This document shows positions 25,999 to 34,500 of a stretch of DNA of 58,201 nucleotides, in pieces. The notes below the pieces were generated by a model that had not been told where the DNA came from, did not search any database, and saw only the letters and a program-made list of their open reading frames with translations. Origin of the DNA: Candidatus Thermoplasmatota archaeon (GTDB lineage Archaea > Thermoplasmatota > Thermoplasmata > RBG-16-68-12 > JAGMCJ01). Both the position numbers and the translations under genes were made by a program. How positions within the stretch are numbered: position 1 is the first letter of the stretch; every line of letters begins with the position of its first letter. The stretch lies in NCBI GenBank assembly GCA_022848865.1, contig JAJISE010000007.1:1-58201 (forward strand), written 5' to 3'.

Positions 25999-28900
25999 TC
26001 ACTCGCAGAAGTCGTCGAGCTTCAGGTGGTGGACCTTATCGTTGCTGAAGAGGGACTCGATGGCCTCTTCGATGAGATCTATCCTCTGTCTGAGGTACTT
26101 GGGAATCGTATACTCTTCGGAGATCCTCTTCGAGACTTCCAGGTACTTCCTGACGGAATTCCTGTGGACCGTTAGCGTGAGGTTCCCGCCGCATCGGGAG
26201 CACTTCTTCTTGAGCGGTATCCTGCGGAACTTGGCGTTGCATTTCGTGCATCTCACATGCTGGGTCGAGAACGCCTTCATGTTCCCGATCAAGTCGGGCA
26301 GGAAGTGATGAGTCACTATCCTCGAGGCGACGTCAGGGGCATCAACCGCTCGTGTCTTTCGAGCCAGACCCAGCTGAGCCTCCATCTTCTCAACCATCGA
26401 TCCAGCCTTGTACGCGGACGTCAGAGGACCCGAAGCGATGTTCGACGTTCTATGCGAGAACCCGAGCCCCTCGTACTGCAGCACGCTGCCTATCCTCTTC
26501 CCCACAGTGTCCACGAGGTCCTCGACATCCCTCGGATGGGCGAACCTGTTCGCCGCTTCGTAGAACTCCAGCGAATAGCCCTCATCGAGGTCTATGTTGT
26601 GGGCCTCCTTGTCTATCTCGTTCGGGTTTATCCTGGTGGTCAGCACAAGGGGAGCATCCATTAGTCCTCCCCTCCTTTCAGGCAGGAACGAACGACTGAA
26701 GTTCAGAAGGCCATCAAGAAGGAGCATGACGCAATCCTCATCGCCATCACAGTTGCGTCTTTTAGCCGCGTGGAAGTACGGATGGGCGTAGCAGGCTCTG
26801 GCATCAGTGTAGCCTATCAACCGAACAAGAACGCCGCCTGACGTATGAGGTGCAAGACCGACGAGGAGGTGCCCGAGCAGGTCATCTGGACTCTCTGCGT
26901 TGTAGAATCTTTCCAAGCCGTAGAACTTCTCGAGCAGGTCATCGAGGAATCCAGCAACACGCAAGAGGTACTCTCCACAGAGCTTTGAGGCGACGATGTC
27001 CTGCGGCCTGAGCTCCACCAGCTGATCCGGACGTTCAAGAGGATGTCCGCTCGCGTCTTTTGCGTAACCCAGTTCGCGGGCCCTGTCCACGCTCAGACCT
27101 ATCTCCGCAGGTTTGAAGTGAGTCAGCGGCAAGTCCGTCATGTCGAACCTCGTCGTGCCGTCCTTGAATACGAACACACGGTGCTTGCTGCGAAGAATCC
27201 CCTTCTCAAGGGCCTCAGGCGTCTTGCTCTTCGATATCATCCCCCGGACGCATTTCGCGTCCAGAGCCTTGCCCTCGCCCAGTCTTCTAACGGCCTCTTT
27301 GTGGATTCGTGCAATGGGAATCCTCTGGGGCCTGACCATTTTCGTCGGCTTCGTTCTCCCGCCGCACGGGCATCTCGGAAGAATCCACTTGGAGCCACAC
27401 TCCTGGCAGACCCTGATTCCAACCTCGATGGAGACGTCTTGCGAAGCGATCGCGGACTTGAGGAGTCTCTGCGGCCCGCCAAAGTTTCCGACCGGAAACA
27501 GGCTGTGAGGTGCCGGCTTCATCAACCGCTCCTTTGCCTTCTCGGGCCGGGCCATTCTCGCACCGATGCGCGAGGGCGCCCGGGCTCTAACCTCGAATCC
27601 CGCGAACTTCGTTACAAGATCCAGGGGATCGGAAGTATCAACGTCGGCCTCCTTCTTGATTTCGCCATCATCTGTCCTGAGCCCCAAGCATCTGATGAGC
27701 GGGAGCGAGTACTTCTCGAACGTCAGGCCATCTCCGCTCTCTGTGTGGGTCGCGCCGAGTCTGACCACTAAGTCCTTGATCGCATCCGTTCGGGGGATTA
27801 GCAGCCTTCCATCCTCAAGGCGACCCTTGGCCGCGACATGGCCCCTGAGCTCCCCGATCTCTTCGACGGTCAGATCATGCCAGAAGAGGTTGTACTTCGG
27901 ATGCAGCGGGACGCCGAGGGACTCTGACAGCTCTATGGCTCTCTCCGGTGTTGGGTCTCTCCAATCGGAGGGGAGCTCCTCACACTTCGAGCGCAACTCC
28001 TGAACGTAAATCTCCGGCGCATATGCCCCAGGCATGAGCAGATGGTTGTTCTCGAGAAACTCACCGAAGGGAATCAGTATCTCACCGAGGTCCACTATCC
28101 TCTTGACGCCGCGGGACGGAACGTCCTTCTCATCCGAGACCTCGATGAGGTCGCCGTTGTCCATCAACAGGATCGGCCCCTCGATTGAATCGCACGGAGT
28201 GACGGCTCCAGCCTTGCTCGGCCTCTCTATCTTTATCTGTGTGCCGACCGCAATGAAGCTGTCCAGTGCCTTCATCGTCGCGGGGCTGACTCCCAGCGCG
28301 GCGAGCCCGGTGGCTCTTGATCTCCCATACCGCAATCTGAACCCGCCGGGCCTGCTGGGATGAGACAGGATGGGCCTGCCAGCCACTATGTTCTCGATAT
28401 ACCTGTAGTTCGGTTGGATTTCCTCGGCCTCATCATCTGTCTTCTCGTGGACCAGGTCGTCGATGAAACCCCATCCGTCTATCTTCAACTTGGAGACGTG
28501 CTTCCTTATCTTCGGCGCCTTGAGGGACAGCCCCTCCGCGATGACAAGACATGCCCCGCCCCTCACCCGATTGGTCTCTATTCTCGGCAGGTCCCTGTGA
28601 CCGCTGATCTCCGAGTCCTCAGTCCCCTCTCCGTTGATTCCGATGGGACAGTTGCTCACGATGAGATCGATATCATCAGCTGTCGGCGTGTGCTGGAGGT
28701 GCTGCAGGCGTCTGTAGAGCGGTATCTCCTCTTTGAAGCGCTCAACCTCCTCTCTCGTTGCCTTGTAGGCTCCTATCCCGAGTTCTCGACGGACGACATC
28801 TGCTATCAGGACGCTCAAAGCCTGCCCGGTCCCGCCGGCGGATCTTATCGGCCCAGAGTAGTAGACGTCCGCGTAGGACGTGTTATCCCTGTTCTTCTTT

Positions 28901-29289
28901 ATCTTGACGGATGCCAGGCCTTCGAGCGGAGCGACGAGTATCCCCTCCGTCAGTATTGCGAGTCCCACCCGGATCGCTCTGTCTAGGGCGACCTCCTTGG
29001 GTCCTCGACCTTTTCTCGCGAGCTCCTTCGCAATGAGCAGGGAGACCTCCTCTCTGTCGTGCTTCTTCGAGAGGCTTCTGATTCTCCTCGCGATTCCCTT
29101 GACATCGTAGTCCTGGAGCAGACGCTCAACTCTCGATGCGAGGTCCTCAGCGCGAGGGATCTCAACATCGAGTTCGGGATCATCTCCCAGTCCCCGGGCC
29201 TTCGAGGCGACCTTATAGCATCTCTCCGCATCACTCTCCAGAGTGTCGAAATACTCTCGCATCTCTTGGCTGCAGACGATCCCACCCAT
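25999..29289 (-). CDS. polC: DNA polymerase D large (catalytic) subunit DP2
   Basis: 1096 residues, the normal size, with no intein. This is the polymerase subunit of the archaeal replicative PolD, paired with the DP1 exonuclease (not in the window). Visible are the N-terminal domain (EYFDTLESDAERCYKVASKA), the Gly-rich YSGPIRSAGGTGQALSVLIAD segment cut short here for length, the catalytic RNCDGDEDCVMLLLDGLL acidic cluster, and two zinc sites (CQECGSKWILPRCPC; CTKCNAKFRRIPLKKKCSRC). ATG 29289 is chosen, with a TATA (GTTTATAG) near 29340. An internal ATG (MREYFDTL) is also possible. Confidence 0.95.
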   Translation of the reverse strand: MGGIVCSQEMREYFDTLESDAERCYKVASKARGLGDDPELDVEIPRAEDLASRVERLLQDYDVKGIARRIRSLSKKHDREEVSLLIAKELARKGRGPKEVALDRAIRVGLAILTEGILVAPLEGLASVKIKKNRDNTSYADVYYSGPIRSAGGTGQALSVLIADVVRRELGIGAYKATREEVERFKEEIPLYRRLQHLQHTPTADDIDLIVSNCPIGINGEGTEDSEISGHRDLPRIETNRVRGGACLVIAEGLSLKAPKIRKHVSKLKIDGWGFIDDLVHEKTDDEAEEIQPNYRYIENIVAGRPILSHPSRPGGFRLRYGRSRATGLAALGVSPATMKALDSFIAVGTQIKIERPSKAGAVTPCDSIEGPILLMDNGDLIEVSDEKDVPSRGVKRIVDLGEILIPFGEFLENNHLLMPGAYAPEIYVQELRSKCEELPSDWRDPTPERAIELSESLGVPLHPKYNLFWHDLTVEEIGELRGHVAAKGRLEDGRLLIPRTDAIKDLVVRLGATHTESGDGLTFEKYSLPLIRCLGLRTDDGEIKKEADVDTSDPLDLVTKFAGFEVRARAPSRIGARMARPEKAKERLMKPAPHSLFPVGNFGGPQRLLKSAIASQDVSIEVGIRVCQECGSKWILPRCPCGGRTKPTKMVRPQRIPIARIHKEAVRRLGEGKALDAKCVRGMISKSKTPEALEKGILRSKHRVFVFKDGTTRFDMTDLPLTHFKPAEIGLSVDRARELGYAKDASGHPLERPDQLVELRPQDIVASKLCGEYLLRVAGFLDDLLEKFYGLERFYNAESPDDLLGHLLVGLAPHTSGGVLVRLIGYTDARACYAHPYFHAAKRRNCDGDEDCVMLLLDGLLNFSRSFLPERRGGLMDAPLVLTTRINPNEIDKEAHNIDLDEGYSLEFYEAANRFAHPRDVEDLVDTVGKRIGSVLQYEGLGFSHRTSNIASGPLTSAYKAGSMVEKMEAQLGLARKTRAVDAPDVASRIVTHHFLPDLIGNMKAFSTQHVRCTKCNAKFRRIPLKKKCSRCGGNLTLTVHRNSVRKYLEVSKRISEEYTIPKYLRQRIDLIEEAIESLFSNDKVHHLKLDDFCE

Positions 29290-29364
29290 CCTCGCATCAC
29301 TCTCAGGATTAGAAGAAGCAACAGGGTATTGCGGAGCATTTCTATAAACCTATCGAGGGCGGCT

Positions 29365-29688
29365 CTACGGGCCTCTCGATTCGCGAAGGGCTCTGAGAAC
29401 TCTAATCGCTATGACCCTCGCGTCAAACCACTCCATCGCCACGGCCACGCCTATGAAGAGGAACGCGAGATAGAAAAGCGCCAGAAGCTCTGGGGGTGCA
29501 AGGAACGGCCAGAACAGGAGGAGAATCGCCAGTGCCCAGCAGACCAAGGAGATGAGTCGGAAGCGCGTCATCTTCAGATCGTGACGCGTCACAGCCCCCC
29601 CGCAAGCGGCACAGGTCGGCCCCTTCTTGGCGATTCTCTTGCATCTCTCACAGTAGTATCTCACGGGCAAGGATATCAGCAAGGGCAT
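29365..29688 (-). CDS. Small zinc-ribbon membrane protein
   Basis: 107 residues from ATG 29688 (MPLLISLPVRYYCERCKRIA). A four-Cys ribbon (CERC...CAAC) at about 13-31 is followed by two membrane spans and a basic tail. ATG 29688 is preferred to the longer frame because a TATA-like TCTTTTACATC lies about 20-30 bases ahead. No family recognised. Like several proteins in this window it couples a cytoplasmic zinc ribbon to the membrane. Confidence 0.65.
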   Translation of the reverse strand: MPLLISLPVRYYCERCKRIAKKGPTCAACGGAVTRHDLKMTRFRLISLVCWALAILLLFWPFLAPPELLALFYLAFLFIGVAVAMEWFDARVIAIRVLRALRESRGP

Positions 29689-29835
29689 AGATGATCGATG
29701 TAAAAGACCCTTCTGCTCCTCGCGAAGGAATTCATCCAACCTGAGATTGCTGGATCCAGGTCCCGATCCTAGGACTTCTCGGGGCAAATATTCATGACAA
29801 AAGATATTTATAAAGACAAGTCATCAGAAAGCTGA

Positions 29836-30714
29836 ATGAAGAAGATCAAGAGCGGAATCTACGGTCTGAATCCTCTCTTGGACGGCGGCATGAACGAGAA
29901 CTCCACGACGGTCGTGATTGGAGCCTCGGGCGCCGGCAAGACCACATTCGCCACCCAGTTCGTCCGAAGGGGACTGGAAGCGGGGCAAGAGAGCATCTTC
30001 GTAAGCCTTGACGAGAACAAGGACGAGATAATCAGGGAAGCCATCGAAATGGGGTGGCGCGAGATACTCGATTACCTTGACAACGAGAAGCTCGTGTTCA
30101 TCGACGCTTCCGGAAAGGAGTTCTCCAGCTTCATAAAGAAAGAGCTTCCATCCTTCGTCGCGGATTGGGGCGGGTCAAATGCTCGCATCTCAATCGATCC
30201 TCTGACTCCGGTCATGTGGTCGGTTCAGGATCAGTATGAGAGAAGAGACCTGATCGGATTCCTATTGAAGCAGGCTCGGAAAGTGGGAACGGTTCTCTGC
30301 ACGCTGGAGGAGCACGGCTCGTCAGGGGACCTTTCGGGACCCGAGACGATCATACCCATGTACCTTGCGGATTGCGTGGTTCATCTCAGATACCGGCCAG
30401 TTGACGGTGCAGTGAGCCGAACGCTCAAGATCGTGAAATGCCGGAGCAGCAAGCACAGCGATTTGGCACATCCCTACCGCATAATCAAAGGTCTGGGTCT
30501 CATAGTCGAGAGGGGGAACTACAGGAAGGTCGAGACGAAGAAGATCCCAGACAAACTGAGAGAAGACTTCAAGAAGATCGTTGGGAACAAGGTCCCGCCT
30601 CATGTTAGGGCACGGCTCTCCAGGGCTCTCAAGGATCTCACCGATGACGATTTTGAGGGGATCAAGGCCAGCGAGATCATCGAAGACATCATCGAGGAAT
30701 ATGAGAAGAAGTAA
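29836..30714 (+). CDS. KaiC/RadA-superfamily ATPase
   Basis: 292 residues with one KaiC-type domain: MKKIKSGIYGLNPLLDGGM, Walker A GASGAGKTT at about residue 34-42, Walker B region ARISIDPLTPVMW, and a C-terminal acidic helical tail. Single-domain archaeal KaiC-like ATPases act in signalling and regulation. ATG 29836 lies about 25 bases after a TATA (ATATTTATAAAG, 29804-29814), so the mRNA is probably leaderless. The next gene, a regulator, overlaps its end by 14 bases, so the two are likely one unit. Confidence 0.85.
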   Translation: MKKIKSGIYGLNPLLDGGMNENSTTVVIGASGAGKTTFATQFVRRGLEAGQESIFVSLDENKDEIIREAIEMGWREILDYLDNEKLVFIDASGKEFSSFIKKELPSFVADWGGSNARISIDPLTPVMWSVQDQYERRDLIGFLLKQARKVGTVLCTLEEHGSSGDLSGPETIIPMYLADCVVHLRYRPVDGAVSRTLKIVKCRSSKHSDLAHPYRIIKGLGLIVERGNYRKVETKKIPDKLREDFKKIVGNKVPPHVRARLSRALKDLTDDDFEGIKASEIIEDIIEEYEKK

Positions 30715-31408
30715 ATCCAGGGGAGTCGGCAAGGCCCTTGAGAGGGTCATGCTTGGCGGGGACGATGAGGAGAGAGCCGGTCTAGAGTCCGTCCTCATGA
30801 GCCCCGTCCGGCAGAGGCTCTTCGCATTCCTGTGCCGATATCCTGGATCCCCGCTCAAGACGGTCTCGGCTGCAAACGACATCTCACAGAGCACCGCAGC
30901 TTGGCACCTGCGACAGCTAATGGAATCCGGCTACATCAACCAAAGAAATGTCCGCAACAAGGTGACATACTCTCCTGTGGGACTCGTTGACGAAAAGGAT
31001 GGCGAGCTTCTGGAACTGCTGAACAACGAGGCCGCCAAGAAGCTGTTTCTCACGATACTGAGCCAGCCAGGACTCTCTCAAAGGGAACTGGCGAAGATGC
31101 TCAGCACGAGTGACCAGTCAATCCTAAGACTCGTCAAGCGAATGGAGGGTCTCGATCTCATCTCTCGCACGACCGACGGGAGGTTTGTCAGGTATTTCCC
31201 ATCAGATGGACTGAAGAGGGCGAAGGATCGGAACTACAAGAGGGGGAAGGAGTTCCGCAAGGACATTCTTAGGAAGTTGGAGACCGATGGACTGGAGCCC
31301 AAGGTCGTCCGCCAATCGGATACGGAGTTGATGGTCGAGATTCAGAGGTCGCGATTCAAGTCCGTACTGGACCTCTCAGTTGATCCCTTCCGAACAGTAC
31401 TGGAATAG
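30701..31408 (+). CDS. Transcription regulator with two winged-helix domains
   Basis: 235 residues from ATG 30701, inside the end of the KaiC-like gene. wHTH one covers about 30-95 (MSPVRQRLFAFLCRYPG, ISQSTAAWHLRQLMESGYIN). wHTH two covers about 105-170 (QPGLSQRELAKMLSTSDQS, RLVKRMEGLDLISRTTDGR). The first matches ArsR/MarR-type regulators. The C-terminus has a small beta-rich segment (DTELMVEIQRSRFKSVLDL). It is translationally coupled to the KaiC-like ATPase and lies directly upstream of the giant surface protein gene, whose control region bears repeated motifs. It may regulate that gene. Confidence 0.8.
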   Translation: MRRSKSRGVGKALERVMLGGDDEERAGLESVLMSPVRQRLFAFLCRYPGSPLKTVSAANDISQSTAAWHLRQLMESGYINQRNVRNKVTYSPVGLVDEKDGELLELLNNEAAKKLFLTILSQPGLSQRELAKMLSTSDQSILRLVKRMEGLDLISRTTDGRFVRYFPSDGLKRAKDRNYKRGKEFRKDILRKLETDGLEPKVVRQSDTELMVEIQRSRFKSVLDLSVDPFRTVLE

Positions 31409-31475
31409 GACCTAAACACAAAACCGTACTAGACGGTTCCAAAACCAACAGACTGAGTTCCAGACCAGTTCTAGA
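31364..31475 (+). promoter_or_regulatory. Four repeats of GTACTRGA before the giant surface-protein gene
   Basis: GTACTGGA occurs at 31364-31371 and 31397-31404, GTACTAGA at 31426-31433 and GTTCTAGA at 31468-31475. The third sits inside a palindrome (AACCGT, ACTAG, ACGGTT, 31423-31439). A TATA (CGGTATATATCC, about 31478-31489) and the ATG at 31510 follow. The first copy lies in the regulator's coding end, so it could be chance; the other three are non-coding or span the stop. Clustered operator sites are the best reading. Confidence 0.5.
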
Positions 31476-31509
31476 AACGGTATATATCCACGTCTCGTAG
31501 AAGAACCCG

Positions 31510-34500
31510 ATGGAAGAGAGCTTCATAAGTCTCCTTTCTGAGATCTCCGGTGTAGGCAAGAAACGGGCGAAGAGGCTAATCGAGGAAGGATTCTCTTCCG
31601 TCGACTCGATTCTATCCGCGGATGTCGAGGACATCGCGATGGTCGCCGGCGTCGGGTGGGAGCTTGCGACCAGAGTCAAGGATTTTTTCGAGGAGAAGTT
31701 CCTCCAGGAGAACCTCCCCTTCGTTTGCCCAGTCTGTGGGAGTTCTGTGGAAACTGACGACACACGATGCTCTTCCTGCGGGACGGTCCTGCCAGCCAGA
31801 AAGGAGCTCGAAATGGAATCGCTGGACAGCCTGCTGGAAGAGCTTGAGAAGGACATCCCGCTGGACGAGGAAGAGGTTCCCGAGGACGTCGGGGAGGAAG
31901 AGGGAGAACCCAAGATCCTGGCCAGGGACTTCCTTGAGAGATGGAAGCGCATCCAGGAGGGAGAGGAACTCCCGCGCGCCCAGAAGATCGAGGAACAGAT
32001 CAGTCACTACGGCAGACTCCTTGACGTCGACCCCACGCTAGAAAGAGCTTGGCTGAAGAAAGCCGAGCTCCTCGTCGAGCTGGGGAGGTACGACGAAGCA
32101 ATCGAATGCTACGACAGGGCTTCTGAACTCAATCCAGAGATGGAGGAGCAGTACAAGCTGGAAGTCCTCAACGTGCTCCGGTCCAAAGGGGATGTCTCCC
32201 TTGTTCCAGAGGCGGAAGAAGAGATATCTGACGAAGACGCGGACGCCATCGAGAGGGCCATTCGACACTACGATGCGCTCCTGAGGTTGGATCCCTCGCT
32301 CAAGATGGCGTGGCAGACCAAGGGAGAGCTACTTGAGAAGCTCGGTCGACAGGACGAAGCAGTTGAGTGCTATGGGAGGGCCATTGGGTCAGCCACTCTC
32401 GAAAGAGTCAGGAACATCAGGGAGATGGCCACGCTCAGTCAGCGGGACGTGTTGAGCCGAAGGTCCGTTGGCAAAGGTCTCATCAACGGCCTCGGACGGA
32501 CCAACGGCCTGGTCAACGGCCTCGTGAATGGAAGGGTCAACGGTCTCGTAAACGGACTTGTCAACGGGGTCGGGCGGGTCAACGGTCTCGTAAACGGACT
32601 TGTCAACGGGGTCGGGCGGGTCAACGGCCTAGTCAACGGCCTGATAAACGGTAATGGCCTGATCAACGGCAGAGCGGGCAGGGTTAGACCCATGGAGATT
32701 CCCAGAGGACCGTCGAGATGGTCTCGAGGTCTCGTAGGAGTGGCAGCTCTTCTCACGTTTCTCATTCTCATGCCCATGCTGGGTTCAATACTCTTCGCCC
32801 CGGCGGGAACTACGATCGAAATCGATGGACACTTCGATGATTGGTCTGTACTCTCCACTAGGAGCTCCCCGATATTCCTTGACGATTCCTCAGATCAGCT
32901 GGAGAACGCAGATATCAACATCGTTTCCTACCGGCTGTTCAGGCAACTCAACCGTGGATATGTGTATGCAGAAGTAGAAGGCTCGTTCTTCAACGGTGCG
33001 GGGCAGGAAGGCCTCGACAATCTCTTCCTATTCATCGACAGCGACGGAGACTCTTCGACTGGCTACGAGGCAGGCGATCTTGGCGTGGACGATCTCGTGC
33101 GCCTCAGCGGTTGGAACAACTCGTGCACAGGAAGCGGTTCCATGGAGTTCTCCCCGTCGCGCGGCAGGGACAACTGGCATGGGTTCCGACAGGACGGGTC
33201 CGCCAGTTGCGCCGTGGAGCACAACAAGCTTGAGGCGGTCTTCAGTCTTCCCAACAACGGCGCCAGAATGCTGTTGGCGACCATGGATATCCTCGGGAAC
33301 ATGGATGTGGGGGATGCGATAGTGGAGACGGACCGCGGGGCACTGACAGTGGATGTCGAGACCGTGGCCCCGGAGGTTGTGACGCAGTTGGAATTCCCCG
33401 CTCTCTCCCTGATTATGCGGGTCCAGGCGACCGCCCTGAGCACCCTGTCGCTCGATTTTTCCACACGGGGCAACCTCTCTGACGATCTTGTCACTGTTGC
33501 GCTGTATCAGGACTCGAACGTCAATGGCGTTTGGGACGCATCGGACGCTCTCCTGGGGACCTCGGACGTTGCCAGCGGCATAGTCCAGTTCCAGCTGAAC
33601 ACATCCTCGAGCCCGCTCACGGGCAACGTCACGCTCTTCGCAGTGGCGCAGTTGACCTCCATGCCTGAGACACACTCCTTCGGACTCAGGCTCGACAGTG
33701 TCGTCGCGAACTCGACGGTACTCATCAGGGAAGGCTTTCTGACGAATTCCTACATCCTTTCCCCGCCTGAAGTAACCGTGGACGGTGCATTCGCGGACTG
33801 GAACGGGTCATACCAGATGGACGGCAACGATGACGTCATAAGGATCGATCCCGGCGACGCCACGGTGAACGAGAACATCGACCTCAGGAACTACTCACTT
33901 CACAGGGCCGAGAACGTCTCCTTCTACCTCGACGTCGACCGCTTGGGAAGGATGCTTGGCGGCAATCTGATTCCCGCCTCTTACGAGAGACCTGGACCAT
34001 ACATCCCTCCCTATCTAGACAGTGACCGTGATACCGTGCCGGACGACCTCGACGGTCCGAACGGGATATACAGGTTCGACTTCGACAACGACGGTACATC
34101 GGACATATCCGAGGGAGGCGATGTTGACGGTGACGGCGAACAGGACCACCCCTTCGGCGATGACTATTGGCTAGAGACAGTCCTTCCGTCCAACTTCACA
34201 GAACCCTACGCCGGTGAAAGCGTCAGGATCTACATCGGTCCCGCGCCCGCGAGGGTCTCCGAGGGAATGGACAGAGTCGTTGTGTATTTGGACAGAGACG
34301 GCCCGAGCACAGGCCTGAGAACGATCGCGGATGGCCAGTTCGTCGGATACGATTTCATGTTGCTTGTCGTAGGAAAAGGCGGCAGCATCAACTCCACTGG
34401 CGTTTACGTTTACAATCAGTCTTCTGAGATCCCATGGGAGCTCAGCTCGCCGTTGGACGCTGCGACTGACAGTATCAGGATGGAGCTGGGAGTGCCCGCT

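Noticed and set aside
25999-29289. Intein in DP2
   Set aside because: The length is normal and the catalytic DGDED region is uninterrupted; no splicing motifs are seen.
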